From: JBFISM01 sp041608535
Lineage (GTDB): Bacteria; Actinomycetota; Acidimicrobiia; Spongiisociales; UBA5794
DNA length: 64,000 nucleotides
Assembly: GCA_041608535.1 (NCBI GenBank)
Contig: JBFISM010000003.1
Coordinates: 3,650-67,649 of the forward strand
Direction of reading: 5' to 3'
The notes under the pieces are model-generated. The model was not told the DNA's origin, did not search any database, and was given only the letters and a program-made list of their open reading frames with translations. Below, in pieces: positions 62,826 through 64,000 of the stretch. The position numbers were made by a program, and so were the translations under genes. Numbering within the stretch: position 1 is the first letter of the stretch; every line of letters begins with the position of its first letter.

Positions 62826-64000
62826 CTAGCCGGTTGCCGCGGGGCGCCGAGCAAGGATGAGGCGACGCATCGCCACGATCCCTACTGCCGGTCCGGCCGC
62901 CAGCCACACGAAGCTCCAGCGCCAGCCGACGGCATCGGCAATGAGCGGTACCCCTCGAATCGTGACGAGTGTGAGCAGGAAGCCGAGTGCCGTCTGCAAG
63001 GTGAGTGCAGTCCCCCGCTGGGTCGGAGTGGTCGTCTCGGTGACGAGCGTCGAGAACTGGGCGCTGTCCGCGACGACCGCGTATCCCCACACCAGAAAGA
63101 TCGCGATCAGTGGCAGCGGATGCCACCCGAACACCAGCGGCGACACGAGCGATACCGAACCGGAAACGGCGAGCGATAGCGCCGCGACTCGTTCCCGGCC
63201 GATCCGGTCGGCGGCCACCCCGGCACGCCATGCCCCCACCCCGCCAACGGCGATCGTGGCGAAGGTGGCCAGGGGAACCCAGCCTGCGCCGCGACCGCCG
63301 GCGATCGCAGAGGCTGCGAGAAACGATGCGGTCCAGGTCCACATGGCATACAGCTCCCACATGTGACCCAGATAGCCGATCGTGCTGAGGCGGAACCCGC
63401 GATTGCGTACCACGCTTCCGATGTGTCGCCAGGAGAACGGAGACGGCGGCGCCTCGTGCGGGCCATCGGCGACGAGTGCAACCACCATCACGGCGGCCAC
63501 CGTCGCCAGCAGAGAAGCTGCCAGGATCACACCCTGCCAGGGCAACCCGGCAGCTCGAACGAGATGCGGCAGCGCGCTACCAATGACAAGCGCGCCGACC
63601 AGCACACCGAGGGCCATCCCCCTGGCAACGGAAAACCAGCCGCTGATGATCTTGAGACCGCTGGGGTACACACCCGCCAGCGCCACACCGGTGAGGAAGC
63701 GGAGGGCGATCGCAACGGTCGTGTCGCTTCCATCGAGGCCGACAAGACCAGCGTTCAGCCCGGCACCGGCGAGGGCTGTGCCGGCGAAGAGATAGCGGGC
63801 GGGTACGGCGTCCGCGAGTCCCGTAACGGCCCCGGCGAGAGCGCCGACGACAAACCCCAACTGGACCGCAAGCGTCAACCACGACGAAGTCGACTCGGTG
63901 AGCGACCAAGCCACTTCGAGCTGCGGTGCGACGGCGGTTGCCGAGAACCACAGGCTCAGCGCAAGCAGCTCTGCCAATCCGGTGGAGACGAGGGCGCGGC
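62826..64000 (-). CDS. MFS transporter (5' end outside window)
   Basis: The frame runs into the window edge, and family sequence (STGLAELLALSLWFSATAV) reaches it, so the start is likely outside. The 390 or so visible residues have 11 to 12 helices and typical MFS loops (GLADAVPARYLFAG, GVAADRIGRERVAAL, TPTQRGTALTLQT). It is in the class of nitrate/cyanate-like or sugar MFS carriers; the substrate is not known. Confidence 0.85.
   Translation of the reverse strand, partial: RALVSTGLAELLALSLWFSATAVAPQLEVAWSLTESTSSWLTLAVQLGFVVGALAGAVTGLADAVPARYLFAGTALAGAGLNAGLVGLDGSDTTVAIALRFLTGVALAGVYPSGLKIISGWFSVARGMALGVLVGALVIGSALPHLVRAAGLPWQGVILAASLLATVAAVMVVALVADGPHEAPPSPFSWRHIGSVVRNRGFRLSTIGYLGHMWELYAMWTWTASFLAASAIAGGRGAGWVPLATFATIAVGGVGAWRAGVAADRIGRERVAALSLAVSGSVSLVSPLVFGWHPLPLIAIFLVWGYAVVADSAQFSTLVTETTTPTQRGTALTLQTALGFLLTLVTIRGVPLIADAVGWRWSFVWLAAGPAVGIVAMRRLILARRPAATG

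Noticed and set aside
62724..62900. DUF72-like start in repeat D (WIGTSGCGY)
   Set aside because: Only a few residues match, the frame is short, and the segment is a repeat copy.

Overview
This window looks like a chromosome segment of a high-GC actinobacterium. The best guess is a member of the Acidimicrobiia or a close relative. That rests on GC-rich codon use, two F420-type luciferase-like oxidoreductases, a BTAD/nSTAND regulator, a CGNR zinc-finger protein, secreted SLH-like proteins, a small XRE regulator followed by a lysine-rich HBHA-like protein (an order known from mycobacteria), and many genes that appear to be transcribed without a leader. No rRNA, tRNA or CRISPR array was seen, so placement below phylum is inference. 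Layout: 1-4.7 kb is a DNA-transaction region holding an AAA kinase/LLM oxidoreductase fusion (cut by the window edge), an unusual endonuclease IV-like/LigD-polymerase fusion, a candidate structured RNA and a 5'-3' exonuclease. 4.7-9.2 kb has a DUF2236 protein and two converging ABC-2 exporter pairs. 9.4-14.5 kb has an SRAP abasic-site shield protein, small membrane proteins, an HTH protein, a MobA-like nucleotidyltransferase, a DUF4332 protein and the XRE/HBHA-like pair with a readable promoter and operator. 14.5-22.7 kb is core metabolism: DAHP synthase, prephenate dehydrogenase, an M20 amidohydrolase, a YbdK-type carboxylate-amine ligase, NAD synthetase and a class IV aminotransferase. 22.7-35.6 kb carries MgtE, a selenophosphate synthetase (selD) whose own active-site residue is encoded by an in-frame TGA, two alpha/beta hydrolases, an MFS exporter, a YibE/F protein, proC, a CGNR regulator with a small divergent partner, a TPM-domain protein, PspA and a methyltransferase. 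35.6-40.4 kb, minus strand, is a set of six secreted or membrane genes with mostly overlapping ends. It starts with MauE-like, methylamine-dehydrogenase-light-chain-like and thioredoxin-like genes. This resembles the mauE-D-A maturation set, but no large-subunit gene is present, and the Cys-rich domain is fused to FG-GAP-like repeats. 40.5-49.3 kb, plus strand, is an exopolysaccharide locus: GT2 glycosyltransferase, NodB deacetylase, FemAB-like acyltransferase, GH16 glycanase, a flippase fused to an APH-type kinase, a large polytopic membrane protein and a small membrane protein. 49.5-62.8 kb is an accessory region. It has sparse genes, long gaps, a frameshifted SDR remnant, secreted proteins (a seven-repeat FG-GAP protein, a small beta-rich protein, an HExxH metalloprotease-like protein), a dispersed imperfect repeat in three or four copies, and a roughly 1,880-residue BTAD/cyclase-like/pseudokinase/nSTAND/WD40 signalling protein. 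The window ends inside an MFS transporter. The most noteworthy items are the selenocysteine-encoded selD with its SECIS-like hairpin, the endonuclease IV-LigD polymerase fusion, the Mau-like cluster and the flippase-kinase fusion.
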